Program-made: the position numbers and the translations under genes | From: Rheum nobile | Taxonomy: Eukaryota > Streptophyta > Magnoliopsida > Caryophyllales > Polygonaceae | DNA length: 64,000 nucleotides | Direction of reading: 5' to 3' | Assembly: GCA_027886185.1 (NCBI GenBank) | Contig: WOAB01000056.1 | Location: 124,001-188,000 of the forward strand | Shown here: positions 24,498-36,610 of the stretch, piece by piece | How the letters are laid out: each line of letters starts with the position of its first letter | Position numbering within the stretch: position 1 is the first letter of the stretch | Notes under the pieces: generated by a model | The model's input: the letters and a program-made list of their open reading frames with translations, nothing else | What the model was told of the DNA's origin: nothing | Database searches by the model: none

Positions 24498-25106
24498 TAG
24501 AGCTGTCAAAAAATTATTGAACCCGTTTTACCGACCTGACCGACCCGCTTTTGGACCCGACCTGACCAAAATTTTTGATAACCCGAAGTTACCGAACCCG
24601 AATTTACCGAGACCGAACCCGACCAACCCGAACCCGACCCGATTAACGAATAAATGTGGAGTATTAATAAAATATAATATAAAATAATATGATAAATGAC
24701 ATATAAATAATGATAATATACTTAATATCCTAAAAAAAACATTGTTGTACTTATATAATTTTTCATAATGTAGAAATTTATAAATTAATAAATAAATAAA
24801 TAAAATATGATTTTGGTCTACTAATATCAATTATATTAAAATAATTAATAATAATATTATTATTTTAATCAATTTCAACTTATTTTGACATATTTAAATT
24901 AGTTTTTAACTATTTAATAATATTTAAATAGTGAACAAAATATTTAAAAAATGACGCTCTTGACCCGTTGGTTAACCCGAACCGTCCGCTGACCTGTATT
25001 GACCTGACCGGCTTGACCTGTTATCCGAAATGACCCGACCCGTTCTCAACCCGAATCGAAAATAACCGAACCGAACCCGACTTGACCGACCCGATTGACA
25101 ACTCTA
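24498..25106. mobile_element. Non-autonomous hAT element (609 bp) with perfect 8-bp duplication
   Basis: Ends tagagctgtcaa and ttgacaactcta are inverted repeats. Flanks cttattat (24490-24497) and cttattat (25107-25114) are identical, a perfect hAT-type 8-bp duplication. Subterminal GC-rich stretches repeat gacccgac/cgaacccg motifs around an AT-rich core. It is inserted in a Helitron fragment. Confidence 0.9.
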
Positions 25107-25114
25107 CTTATTAT

Positions 25115-25584
25115 TATATGTTTGATAATTAATTCATTTCATTAATTACCAAAATTATTTTTAAAATTAAAAAAAAAAACTACAAAAATTAATTCGAAAA
25201 ATTTTGAAGAAAAAATTTGATTTTTTTTTGAAAGAAATAAAAAAAAATTGTTATTATTTTTGTAATACTGTAGCCCAGTGAGCCCCGTGTATGTCTGCCA
25301 TTGGCTAAAAGATGATGCATGCACACATTCACTAATTTGTATATGGTAAATAAGTGATTTCTTGAGAATTTCGTAGAGGGGGGAATAACAAAGATAGAAA
25401 AAGTAGAATTTTAACACTTTTTTTATGGAACAGAGGAAGAGGAGAAAGAAACGATATATTCTTTGGGTAAATCCATCCGATTTTCTTATAGTGAAATGCT
25501 ATTTAGTATATAATCAATGTGTGATAATACACTATATCAAAAAAGAAATGATAATGTATATAGTACACTCTATCGATCATAACA
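25115..25584. other. AT-rich intergenic region downstream of the MATE gene
   Basis: Poly-A/T-rich sequence and the probable 3' untranslated region of the minus-strand MATE gene. No gene seen. Confidence 0.4.
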
Positions 25585-28500
25585 TTATGAGTTCGGATCC
25601 TCCTCTTCTATTATACGAGGAGTTGGAGATTCCTCGGATGATCTTCCCCTACTTACTCTATTTTGTGCTTGAGTTGCCTGCAACATTAACGTTAATCATT
25701 TAGATTTTCTTAAGACATTGTTAATAATCCGAGTGATGTATAATATAAAATACAGAAACAAACCTGTTTATTCCAGTTTGTACAACTAATGGTCACCGAG
25801 AGTGCGAGCAATTGTACAACCTCACCAAGAAGAATCCCTCCCCACAAACCCTTGCCTTTGAGGTCGAACTTGAAACCAAGCAATGTCGACACTGGAATCG
25901 CTACAAAGTAGTACGCTACGGCGTTTATGACCGTTACAAACTTCTGCAAGCCGCATCCCCTTGAAACACCTACCAGATCGACAACAATCACGCATCACGA
26001 GTTTTAATGACAAAGAATCGTATATATACACAACTCGAATAGGCTTGAATGATGTTGCGAGAAGATGTCCATATGAGCCTAATCATCAAGTCCAATATAT
26101 AAGTCTAATGAGGAATCCATATCCTACCTGATAGGACACACAGGAAACCATCCACTACAACCGAGCAACAAATGAGAGGAGCAATGGTCGCGAAATAGTC
26201 CACCACTTGCTTGTCCTTGCTGAAAATGTACCCAAAAACGTGTCGAGTTGCGAATAGGATCAAACTCACCGTGATCGCCTCAATGCCCGCGAGTAATGTG
26301 ATTGTACATATTACCACGTTAACCCTCTCGGCATTTCCAGACCCTAATTCATTAGAAACCCTCGTACTTCACCAAGAAAAATCAAAAAAATAAGCAAATG
26401 TTTTAGCTAGAAACTAAGGTTTTTTTTTTGAATTACACTTTATCTAATATTATAATGACAAAAATAGTATTATAATGTCAAAAACTGACATTATAATATC
26501 AAAATTTTTTGATATTATAATGTCAGATAATGCGTAATCTAAACTAACCCTAACGACGCGAAACTTGTAATGATATGTAACTTGTATTCATTTGTGTAGT
26601 ATATATGCAGGCTTACCATGCGCCACAGCCAAGGCCGTATGGAACTGTATAAACCGCTGTCAAGGTTGAGACACTATATATAAGAAAATGTAAGAAGAAT
26701 GAAATGAATATTTATAATGAATGTATTGCATACGATTCTTTGGCCTTTGTTTACCAAATTTGATCAAAATGCATACCATAACGCAAGAACAGAGGTTTCA
26801 AGCTGTGGATTGTCGAAGAGCCCTGCGAGTAAGACTATGATCTCAAATGCCCAATACTCCAAGCTGTAAACATATTTCAAAAGTCAATACACTACTTCAC
26901 TAAGACTTACTAAGAAGTACTACTTAAGTAAATGCATTTGAGGGTAAATTGGTTTTCTCCCAATATTTTATTTTTTTGGTAAAGTAAGAATTAAACTAGT
27001 ATAAAAAATCTACTTCAAAAACCAACCTACGAAAAATTTATAAATAAAAATTAGAAATTTTGTGATTAAGGTTTGTTATGCAATGAGATAATTAAGGGTC
27101 TGTTTGTCTACAAACTTATAAAGTTATTATTATAAATAAACCCTTTATTTTCACTTTTCACAATTTCCTATACCTCATAAATTTCAAAAACTAAAAAGAT
27201 ATTATTACAAATAACGTCCTTATAATACCCTTCACCAAACAGACCCTAAACCTTTTATAATTTTGGACGTCTCAAAATTTTAAACCTTGTACAATTGTTC
27301 TAGTTTTGGACTTTTAATACTAAAAAGACCGAAGGTTCGGGCTTAAAAATGAAACTCGATCAATCAAAAGGTTAAGGAGCAAAATGAAGCGCACACACAA
27401 AAAAGGAATAAATTTAAATTTATATAAAAGGTTTAACAGTTTGAGACATCCAAAATTATAAAAGATTTAACGGAGCGCCAGTAGAAAGCAAAATGAAATC
27501 AAATGAATCTTAGACATCAAAAATAGAAATTTTACTATGGATCTATATTCTATATACTATTAAAGCCCTAATTATCTCTTCTATATGTCAATTCGTGAGT
27601 TATGTCACATAGATAAATTTCAAAGTGCAATTATAATTTTATCTTTCTCTAATTTTGATATTTATATATTTTATTTCTTATCTACTTATTTTTTTTACCT
27701 AAAATAACTCATCTTAATTATATTGATAGTATTATTTCAAATATTATTTATATTTTTTTGCCTTATTAGTTTCTTCTTATTTGTAAATAATATTATTTAT
27801 AATATATTTTTATCTTATTTGTTACATTACTTATTATAGTTGTAATACTTAAATTTATATAATTGGTAACATACAATTAGACATAATTGGTAATATATGG
27901 TTCATGATGCGGAAGTGGTAATATATTAAAAATATTTGAAATAATTATGTAATATAATTGACCATTTTTTTTCCTTTTTAATATAATTAAAAGGGAAAAA
28001 ATGGCAAAAATTCCTAATTTATTTTCAATTTTTGTATACAAATTCGCTTATATATATTTAGTTCTAATCATACAAAAATTTTATCACCATATATATCAAG
28101 AGATTAAGCTTATAATTTACCATACTAATTCATAAATATTAAATAATATTTCAATTGTAAATTTATTAACCAATAAACATTGCAAAGGGGGAAAAGTAGT
28201 TACCAAACCATAAGGGTAGACAACGTTGCAAACCAAAGGAAGGGACCGATCTCTGAAAACATGACTCCAACCATTTGCAGGGAGAACGGGGCGCGTGTCT
28301 TGACGCACCTAGAGGAGAACCTCATGAACAATCCAAGGAAGACCACGAACAACCAACTAGATATGTCAAATGCGATGGCGGCTCCGTAGCTGGCGAGCCT
28401 GGTCTTGTAGACGAGAGCCCAACATACGGGAATGTGAATGACAAATGCGACGACTATGCTAACGAGCAACGGCCAGATCAAGCACTGCATTTGGAAGTAA

Positions 28501-31500
28501 CGGACTAAGGGCTGGAAGAAGGCGTGAGCGAATAGCGACGGAATGAGGCGCCTGGCGAACATCCCGGCCTCACGAGCGATGTCGTGGTCTTGTCGTAGTA
28601 AGACGAGGATTTTGTCCATGAAGAGCCAAACTATTGCCAAGGGAAAAGAGACTAGGATTTGGGAGAACATGGCGGTGTAGGTTAGGATTCCGAGTTTTTG
28701 GTACTCTTGCGCGCCATAGGCTTGGCCTCCTAGCGTTTCTAGCCCGCTCGCCATTCCTAGCTGTTGAGATTGAGTTGAAACAAATTCATACTAATATAAT
28801 AAACAGGACGCGAAAGCGTATAAACACATATGCGCTAGCTAGGATCAATTATAAAATCAAATGATAATAAAATAAATAATTCACTAATTTCATATAATAA
28901 GTTTTTACATTCACTCGCTTCAGATGTGAAATAACGAAATGCATATGACTCACAAAGAAGCAAACTAATACCGGCCATTTTCTAAGTATTTAATATTTAT
29001 CTAAGGTACGTACGTATGTGATTTGCAAATTGGAAGGTTTTGATCTTCTTCATTCAAAACCAAAATGAGTGAGCCTATTGACTTACAAGTTACTATATAT
29101 GACTAGTTTTTGTTGTTGTTGATAAAGTAAGAATTCGAAGTGAAACTTTGAGAGACCAGAAACTGGTAATCGAAATTACTGGCAATACAACAACATTTAA
29201 GAAAAGCAAAAACAAACAACAAAGGAAACAGACTAGAGGGATTTGCAGAAAATTACCCGTTAAATATATCACTTTGTCTACAACCATCCGTTATACAAGT
29301 AATTACTTGTGACCACCCCTTAAATTCATTCCGTTAGCAAAGAGTCACCCATCAGCCAATTCCGTCCATTTCCACCGTTAACCCCTATAAAATTACCAAT
29401 ATGCCCCTCATTTTTTTCGGTTTGTCCGGTTCTTTTAATTTTCCACTGGTTTGATTTTTAAAATATTAAAACCGGTTTGGTCCGGTTTAGAGGTGTCAAT
29501 TTTTAACCTGACCCGCAAACCCGACCCGATCCGCGTTTTCTGGGTCGAGACCCGACCCAAAAAATATTAGATCAAAAGTGACCCAACCCGTTCGACCCGA
29601 AAATTTCTGAGTTGGGTCATTACAAATGTGTTTTTATTTTATATATTAAATATTATAATATATTTTATTATTAAAATATTATATAATAATTGTTTTTGAT
29701 TTATTATTTTTTGTTTTAATTAAAATATTATTTTAATAATTATTTTATAAAATTTTGAAATGGCGCTCTCGACCCGCTGGGTCGACCCGAACCCGTACCT
29801 GACCATTCAAAATATTAAAACCGGTTTGGTCCAATTTAGAGCTGTCAATTTTTACCTAACCTACAAATCCGATCGACTCGCGTTTTCTGGATCGAGACCC
29901 GACCCGAAAAATATTGGGTCAAAAGTGACCTGACCCGTTCGACTCAAAAATTTCTGGGTTGGGTCGACCCGTTGAGTCATTACAAATGTGTTTTTATTTT
30001 ATATATTAAATATTATAATATATTTTGTTATTAAAATATTATATATAATAATTTTTGTTATTTAATTTTTATTGTTTTAATTAAAATATTATTTTAATAA
30101 TTATTTTATAAAATTTTGAAATAGCGCTCTCGACCCGCTAGGTCGACCCGAACCCGTACCCGACCATTCAAAATATTAAAACCAGTTTGGTCCGATTTAG
30201 AGCTGTCAATTTTTTACGTGACCTGCAAATCCGACTCGACCCGTGTTTTCTGGGTCGAGACCTGACCCGGAAAATATTGGGTCAAAAGTGACATGACCTG
30301 TTCGACCCGAAAATTTCTAGGTTGGGTCATTGACTCGTTGGGTCATTACAAATGTGCTTCTATTTTTTATATTAAATATTATAATATATTTTGTTATTAA
30401 AATATTATATATATAATTTTTGTTATTTATTGTTTTTTGTTTTAATTAAAATATTATTTGAATAATTATTTTATAAATTTTTGAAATAGCGCTCTCGCCC
30501 CGCTGGGTCGACCCGAACCCGTACCTGACCATTCAAAATATTAAAACCGATTTGGTATGATTTAGAGCTGTCAATTTTTTACCTGACATGCAAACCCGAC
30601 CCGACCCGTGTTTTCTAGGTCGAGACCCGACCCGAAAAATATTGGGTCAAAAATGACCTGACCCGTTCGACCCGAAAATTTTTAGGTTGGGTCATTGACT
30701 CGTTGGGTCATTACAAATGTGCTTCTATTTTACATATAAAATATTATAATATATTTTGTTATTAAAATAATATAAAACAAAAATATTATTTTTTTGTTTT
30801 AATTAAAATATTATTTTAATAATTATTTTATAAAATTTTAAAATGGCGCTCTCGACCCACTAGGTCGACCCGAACCCGTACTTGACCATTCAAAATAAAA
30901 AACAATTGGGGAAAATTTAAAATAAGGGGCATATTTATAATTTCACAAGGATTAACGGTGAAAATGAACGGAATGGGTTGATGGGTGACTCTTTGCTAAC
31001 AGAATGGATTTAAGGAGTGGTCACAAATAATTAGTTGTATAACGGATGGTTGTAGGCAAAGTGACCTATTTAACGGGTGATTTTCTGTAAATCTCTCAAC
31101 AAACTAAGGCAAGATAAAACAAACAAGCCTAGAAATGAGATGAGTAAAGCACAAATAACTACTGCGTCGTCGAAAGGATGATCATCCTCAATCATGCCGG
31201 AACTACAACTCGATTCATCATCAAGAGAAGCTTAAATATATGACTAGGTTTTGATTGGGCTTAGAACAACCTATCGAATGAGTAAAAGCAAAAGTTTAAA
31301 CATGTTTTCCTCTGTATATTTCAAAACTAACATCCTATTATGGGTCCAAATCCATGTTTGACAAATGTATTTAATATTTATAAAGATTTTTTTTATTATT
31401 AAAAAATAGTATTAAAATTATAAATTTTAAGAACTATTAAAATATGTGAAATGAAAAAGATGAGTATTTATTAAGAAATCACCAAACTTCGATCAAAAAA

Positions 31501-31844
31501 AAAAGAAATCACCAAACAAACCCAAAATCTAACTCATTTCGTTAACTTGTGCAATTGCTATGAGAAACCAAAATCTGTGATCGGAGATGGAGGCTTACGT
31601 GGACAGAGAGGCCGGAAATGGTGGCCAACGAGAATGCCAGCGTGGCAGCGGAGAGAGAGAGCTGGGTCCCCGAATGGCCCACCATCATGACGCTTATTAT
31701 CTGCAAGAAATACTGCATGAGTGTGACCCCCACCATGGGGCCCGCTATTCCCCCAACTCTCCTCAGTTCCTCCGCCATCATCCCCCATCTTCCCCGTCCT
31801 CCGCCTGCCGGCGGCGGCGTTTCCGGAGGAGATGTGATAACCAT
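25585..31844 (-). CDS. MATE / DETOXIFICATION efflux transporter
   Basis: Membrane antiporter of the multidrug and toxic compound extrusion family, which exports metabolites, alkaloids, flavonoids or organic acids using a proton gradient. Seven minus-strand exons join in frame to 494 aa: 31844-31599, 28760-28204, 26863-26777, 26673-26617, 26366-26128, 25969-25764, 25677-25585. Seven exons and this length fit plant DTX genes. Family landmarks: GIAGPMVGVTLMQYFLQIIS and MMVGHSG in exon 1, LGMASGLETLGGQAYGA at the exon 1/2 join, LETSVLALCVSTLTAVYTVP over exons 3-4, YGLGCGACTRVSNELGSGN over 4-5, KGKGLWGGILLG and NWNKQ near the end. About 12 hydrophobic segments are expected. The Pro-rich N-terminus begins at the ATG at 31844, and a second start, MMAEELRRVGG, lies 21 codons in. 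No lesion seen. Introns 1 and 2 are swollen by transposons. Substrate and membrane cannot be told. Confidence 0.93.
26486..26527. repeat. ~42-bp AT-rich hairpin in MATE intron
   Basis: ctgacattataatatcaaaa is followed by its inverted copy ttttgatattataatgtcag around a short T-rich centre. Nearby shorter copies of 'attataatgtca' precede it. It lies in the intron between exons 5 and 4 of the minus-strand MATE gene. It could be a decayed MITE. Confidence 0.75.
27096..27246. mobile_element. Tourist-like MITE in MATE intron 2
   Basis: A 151-bp insert with ends gggtctgtttg and caaacagaccc, flanked by TAA at 27093-27095 and 27247-27249. A TAA duplication plus this TIR type identifies a PIF/Harbinger-derived Tourist MITE. 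Its ends resemble those of the MITE in the myosin gene. Confidence 0.85.
27549..28100 (+). mobile_element. Helitron 5'-end fragment in MATE intron 2
   Basis: It begins TCTATATACTATTAAAGCCC followed by 'atctcttctatatgtcaa', matching the other Helitron 5' ends here (24238, 33074). The rest is AT-rich. No 3' hairpin with CTAG end was found, so the right boundary is only approximate. Confidence 0.5.
29236..31097. mobile_element. Non-autonomous Mutator-like element in MATE intron 1
   Basis: 1,862 bp with ~165-bp inverted ends: gagggatttgcagaaaat on the left, and the inverse of the right end is gagagatttacagaaaat. The flanks aacagacta (29227-29235) and aacaaacta (31098-31106) form a 9-bp duplication with one change, as expected for Mutator. 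The interior is a four-unit tandem array. No transposase. It accounts for most of the 2.8-kb intron between MATE exons 1 and 2. Confidence 0.88.
29468..30890. repeat. Four ~350-365 bp tandem repeats inside the Mutator-like element
   Basis: Each unit starts around 'aaaaccggtttggtcc', passes through 'tagagctgtcaattttt', a run of gacccgac motifs and an AT-rich core, and ends 'acccgaaccc...ccattcaaaatatt'. The anchor gtcaattttt lies at about 29495, 29844, 30205 and 30570. Part of each unit resembles one end of the hAT element at 24498. Confidence 0.9.
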
Positions 31845-31846
31845 TA
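31819..31846. repeat. 28-bp direct repeat over the MATE start codon (pairs with 32004-32031)
   Basis: Minus-strand sequence coding for MVITSPPET and the bases just before the ATG. It is repeated exactly 185 bp upstream of the gene at 32004-32031. Downstream sequence differs. Confidence 0.9.
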
Positions 31847-32003
31847 TTATCTGCCCTGTTTCAAGAACAAGAAAAGTGCCTGTGAACCAATAAAAGCCTG
31901 TGTTTCTTTTTACTCTATTAGTACGTGACAAGTAATGTTAATTACGCAAGCTGGTTGCTTGGTGAAAATGAGAGTTTCGTGACCAAAATAGCGCAAAATG
32001 AGA

Positions 32004-32031
32004 GTTTCCGGAGGAGATGTGATAACCATTA
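32004..32031. repeat. 28-bp direct repeat upstream of the MATE gene
   Basis: Identical to 31819-31846. On the minus strand it offers an ATG and nine codons identical to the start of the MATE protein, but the frame then diverges. It may mark an old short tandem duplication or transposon footprint in the promoter. Confidence 0.9.
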
Positions 32032-32487
32032 GGTTTTTATATATTGTGAACAAAAAGGGCGTGACCCATTTTTATAAGTAATTGGTTAATTTTGAACGTC
32101 ACGTCAATTTGAACAACCATAGTTTCACATTAATTGGTGTTATAACTACAAGGAAGAAGACAACTTAGATTAATAAGTGAGAGATAATGGAAGAAAAACA
32201 AAGGAAACAAGAAATAGTGGAAGTTTAAACAATTCGATAAATTGAATTCTTTGATCGAGCAATTCCCAAGGATTTTGCCTTACAACCTGAGTGTTGCAGT
32301 TGTTTTCACATTTTCTTTGTTTACAGGAAAGGTGAAGTGGCATCTCCCTGAAGAAGGAAATCTATTCTGAAATTGGATAAATTTTACATCTATATTTTTC
32401 TAACGATCAAATCATCAATACTTGATGAAAGATCCAAACAAACGAACGAACAAATATATCAGAGCACTAAAAAATAAAAAAACACAT
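32032..32487. other. Intergenic region upstream of the MATE gene
   Basis: AT-rich sequence between the MATE promoter and duplicated block A. No gene or repeat recognised. Confidence 0.4.
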
Positions 32488-33073
32488 ATTAACAATTTGA
32501 TCATAATCGAGTATAGCTAAAAACCTCACTCTAAATTCTGATTTTCGTTGATCTTTTTTCTTCGGGAGATTGAGATCATGCTCCGAATCGGACGAATTGG
32601 GCTATCGATCATATATTTTTACTTGCACACGAACTGAACTCGATTTTGTTTTGGTTCATCTATCGATGATCGACTTAGTTTCTTACGTAATAAATTGGGT
32701 TTTGTGTGTGAAAGTGGACATCAATCCAATGGGAAAACCTTGAATTGGATGTAAGGATTTAGAGAAACTAAGAAAATTGTGACAAAATTCAAGGCATATG
32801 TTAAAGGTAGAAAATGTTTTGTAGAGTGGTTTTTTTGAAAAATTCTTCAGATATATAGAGAATGCAGGGGAGTGTGGTAAGTGGCTAAATTCTAACCAAT
32901 TGTGTGGGATCTATGAGAACACTTTACTAGGAAGCTGAAAGTGGGGAGAAGTTGAAGGAAATATACGAAAAATAAAGAGGAAAGAAACCATCATATTAGC
33001 AAAATGAAAATAAAAAGAAATGATGGTCAAAATAATTTTTTATTAAGTATGAAGACAAATTGTAATCTATATA

Positions 33074-35663
33074 TCTATATACTAATACTAAAGCCGTTAG
33101 TATCTCTCATATGTGTCATTCTTCTAGTTATACCACATCATCAAATTTAAATGTCTATTTACTTATCTACCCTTCTAATTTTTTATAAATTACATTCTCT
33201 TTATCTATACAAATTTCCTTAATTACCAACAAGATATCATCCATATAATATAACATTTGACTATATACTTCCCAAAATTAAATAAAATTGGATAATATTT
33301 CAGCTATCTATATAAGTATATATGTATTTAATAAAGTTAGACAATTTGCAAGACCTAATTAATATTAGAAAAAAACATAATAATCTACTACTTATGTACT
33401 ATACTAAGGCCACTATTCTTTCTCATATGTGTCAATCTGAATGTTATGTTACGTACACTACTTTAATGGCCTTTACAACTTACCCTTTATTTTGTTAGAA
33501 ATTTGCATTATCTTCTACCAATGTTATGTTCCTTATTTATCAAACATAATTTACCATATATAAAATTAAGAATTTATTAGTAGCATATGGTCTGTTTTCT
33601 TTATTTATCATACATAACTTACCAAGTTACTATATATAAAATTAAGAATTTATTTAATAGGATATTATAAAATATTGGTAAATAACATAATTTGTTGATG
33701 TGATAAAATAAACAATATAAGTTTATAATGTGCAAATTACATAACCTAAATATTATGGATAATTACCATATTGGTGAATTATACCTAATATAAGAATTCA
33801 TATTTATTTTGTTGAATTATTTAGGGATTTCTACTACTAAATAAAATTAATATTTTTTGTAACAATCTAATCTTCACTTTAATAACATATATTATTTTTA
33901 TATTTAAGCAGCCTAATCATTCACATGTAGCATCCTAAATCAACTCAACTTTTACAATCACGTTAATCAATAATATGTTATATAGTAAAATTTGTTCACG
34001 ATAAATATACATTTTATTTATTTATGTTTATATACTATTACTAAAGTCATTAGTATCTCTCATATGTGTCAACCATTTAGGTATGTCAAGTCATTAAATT
34101 AATTTGTTCATTTACCTATTTACCCTTTCATTTTTCTATAAATTAAGACTCAATTATCAACCTAGCAAAACTATATCTTTCTTACCATATTAATGAGTAG
34201 TAGTTTATATAATATATCTAGATGATGTTATTGTATATGAATAAGGAAATCTATATTATCTCTATATATTTTACACATATAATTTACCTCTTTATATACA
34301 TACTAATACATAATACATATTTAATCTTTAAGTGTATTTTCCACCAGAATATAATAAGTTTTTCTGATTCAATATGAAATATATTTCGTAAAAATTACTT
34401 AATTTAACTTCTACACTTTCCGAGCATGGTGAATGTGATACATGGTCAATGTACGATGTGAATTTGGTATTTTTAATACCAATATTAAATTATTATAAAA
34501 TTAAATACCAAAAATTAAGTATGTTATATTCCTAATTCAAACTATTTTCTATTGATATAAATATACATGCTATTTTTCATTGTTATTACCTTATTAGTCT
34601 TCCAGTCAAGAATCTATGTTTTGGTTAGCTTATTTATAATATATGTTCTTCACATATTAGTGTTATTTTAGTGAATTCTAAATTATAGATATATATAGTT
34701 ATATACCAAACCTACGACATAATGTAAAATTAAAAAAACTTAGTTGCGTATTTAATTAGGATAAAATATATAATGATTTTTCCTTCTTTTTTGTGTGGTC
34801 TTAATTCATATGCTAACTCAAATATTAGTATTTGTGGTTGTCGTCCTTAAAAAAACTCTAGATTGGACGTCAAATCGCACTTGAAATTAACCAAATGATT
34901 ACCTATAAAAATAACTAAACCCTTATGTTACTAACATATTTTTAGATCGTACTTTATACATGTAAATTAGGATAATATATATTTTGAACTATAATTATAA
35001 AATATTCAAACTAAAATCATTTGTATATTAAAGTCGGCAAATTTGTCCATTGATTTCAACAGTGACATAATGTAAGTGTATACAATATTAAAACCCGACA
35101 ATTAGCCTATGAAAAGGTCCGACAATTATATATGACTCAAATATGGCATGACCATAATAGAGTATATGTGAATTTACAATTAATGTTCAACATCATTTAG
35201 TATTAGGAAATAATAATGACTATTTTTTTACTTGATTAATCCTTATAATCTATTGATATATGAGTTATTACATTATTTGCAATTAATGTCCAATTTATGG
35301 GTTTTTTTAACCTTGACCCATCTTTTTCCTTTTCTTACATTTTCACTCTTATGCAAAAGAAGATCGAACATGGCTACAACTTTAAGAAGGAAGACTTATC
35401 CGTGTAACCTTATCTTTAATCTTTCACGAAGAATTGATATATAAGGCTATGTAATATGTATCTTATCCACATGTTTTTTTATCAACATTATTATCATGCA
35501 TTTTTCCTTATTTTAAGAGATATATTTGATATTCATTATTTTTATTATATAACATTATTGGTGTTAAATTTTATTAATTTTATTTTAAAATATTTATTTA
35601 TTTGATATTATTACATTATTTTTTATTTCAAAAACCCGTCCAAGGCACGGGTAAATCTACTAG
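33074..35663 (+). mobile_element. Helitron, non-autonomous (~2.6 kb), with nested ends
   Basis: The 5' end is TCTATATACTAATACTAAAGC. The 3' end has the hairpin cccgtccaaggcacggg (35635-35651) followed by taaatctaCTAG and a T. These are the terminal features of plant Helitrons, which insert between A and T without target duplication. Additional 5'-like starts inside, near 33399 ('tactatactaaggcc') and 34024 ('tatactattactaaagtc'), indicate nested or tandem copies. No Rep/helicase coding sequence is visible. Block B lacks this region. Confidence 0.8.
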
Positions 35664-35961
35664 TAGTTAATATATGTGAATTTAACCCCTAGTGACGACA
35701 AAAACACATCAAAATGTTAATGTCATTTGTCTGGATCGTAAGTCTTTAATGTTAAAAGTATAATATTTTTTGCTAAAAAGATTTATAATTGGTTGTTATT
35801 ATCAATCAAAGTACGTAACTTATAAAATAGTTCGATCAAGGCTAAAAATTAAATCTTCAAAAAATCGTTTTAATAAAAGAAAGTCAGAACTTTAAAATTT
35901 ATAACTAAAAACAAGCTCAATATTAACCCAGTATTTGCCATGGATGGGTTATACGAAAGTC

Positions 35962-35999
35962 GGCCCAATATAGACATGGGCCTGATTTGGTTTGGCCCA
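35962..35999. promoter_or_regulatory. Site II (GGCCCA/TGGGCC) cluster in block A promoter
   Basis: Three site II motifs lie within 38 bp: GGCCCA at 35962, TGGGCC at 35977 and GGCCCA at 35994. They are about 430-460 bp upstream of the NDUFA8-like ATG. Site II elements bind TCP factors and are typical of promoters of nuclear genes for mitochondrial proteins and ribosomal proteins, which fits the exon below. Confidence 0.6.
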
Positions 36000-36422
36000 T
36001 ATATTTCCGGATTGAACTCGGATCGAGGAGGACCGGGCTAGCGATTTGCGCCTCAGCGAGTCAGCGGCGTAGGTGTTGATTGAGATCACCAGAATCAAAC
36101 CCTCTCGGACTCAAATCACAGAATTCCTTCCCAGCGACCGATTCTTCGTCTTCAACCTCCGACAGATTTCAGTAAGGACGTAAGGTACAGTTCAATTCTT
36201 TTACGTCTGTGCCGATTCTCTCAATTTCTCTCTAATTTCACTGGGAAAATGGATATTAGGTTTATGAGAGGGAGAGGGAGAAGGAGAGAGGGAACTTTTA
36301 AACTGGAGAGATTTGCAGTAATTTCTTTGTCATTAGTTGATAATTTCATTTGATTTGGTTTATATGTAGCTTGGATGTAAATGTGAATTAATTTCAATCG
36401 AATTTCTTTTTATCATGAAGAG

Positions 36423-36610
36423 ATGGCGAGCTCGGTGGATGAAGTTGGGGTTCCGCTGGCTACATCTTCTTCCTTGACGATGTCGTCGAAGCACATAGCA
36501 ATCAGGTGTCGAAGTGAGAATCTTGATTTTTTGAGGTGCAAGAAGAAGGATCCCAACCCTGAGAAATGCCTTCACAAGGGCCGCGAAGTCACTCGTTGCT
36601 TCCTTGGAGT
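36423..36610 (+). pseudogene. NDUFA8-like complex I subunit, first coding exon only
   Basis: The product starts MASSVDEVGVPLATSSSLTM and contains a twin CX9C pair: C-RSENLDFLR-C and C-LHKGREVTR-C, with KKKDPNPEKC between. This matches the N-terminal CHCH half of mitochondrial NADH dehydrogenase 1 alpha subcomplex subunit 8, a ~105-aa intermembrane-space subunit of complex I. The exon ends at a plausible donor (GGAGT|gtaatg). The frame would otherwise stop at once (TAA at 36612). I could not find the second half (second CHCH pair) downstream before the mariner copy, nor in block B. The gene is therefore probably truncated. The upstream leader and site II promoter look normal. Confidence 0.75.

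Noticed and set aside
24528..24830. 100-aa minus frame with FGLGKFGFGNFG-like repeats
   Set aside because: It is the translation of hAT subterminal repeats on the reverse strand; no support.
29468..30890. Regular repeats considered as CRISPR-like array
   Set aside because: Units are ~350 bp, without unique spacers, in plant nuclear DNA inside a Mutator-like element.
31558..31928. Overlapping plus and minus frames at MATE exon 1
   Set aside because: They are shadows of the GC-rich MATE first exon; only the frame with MATE motifs is kept.
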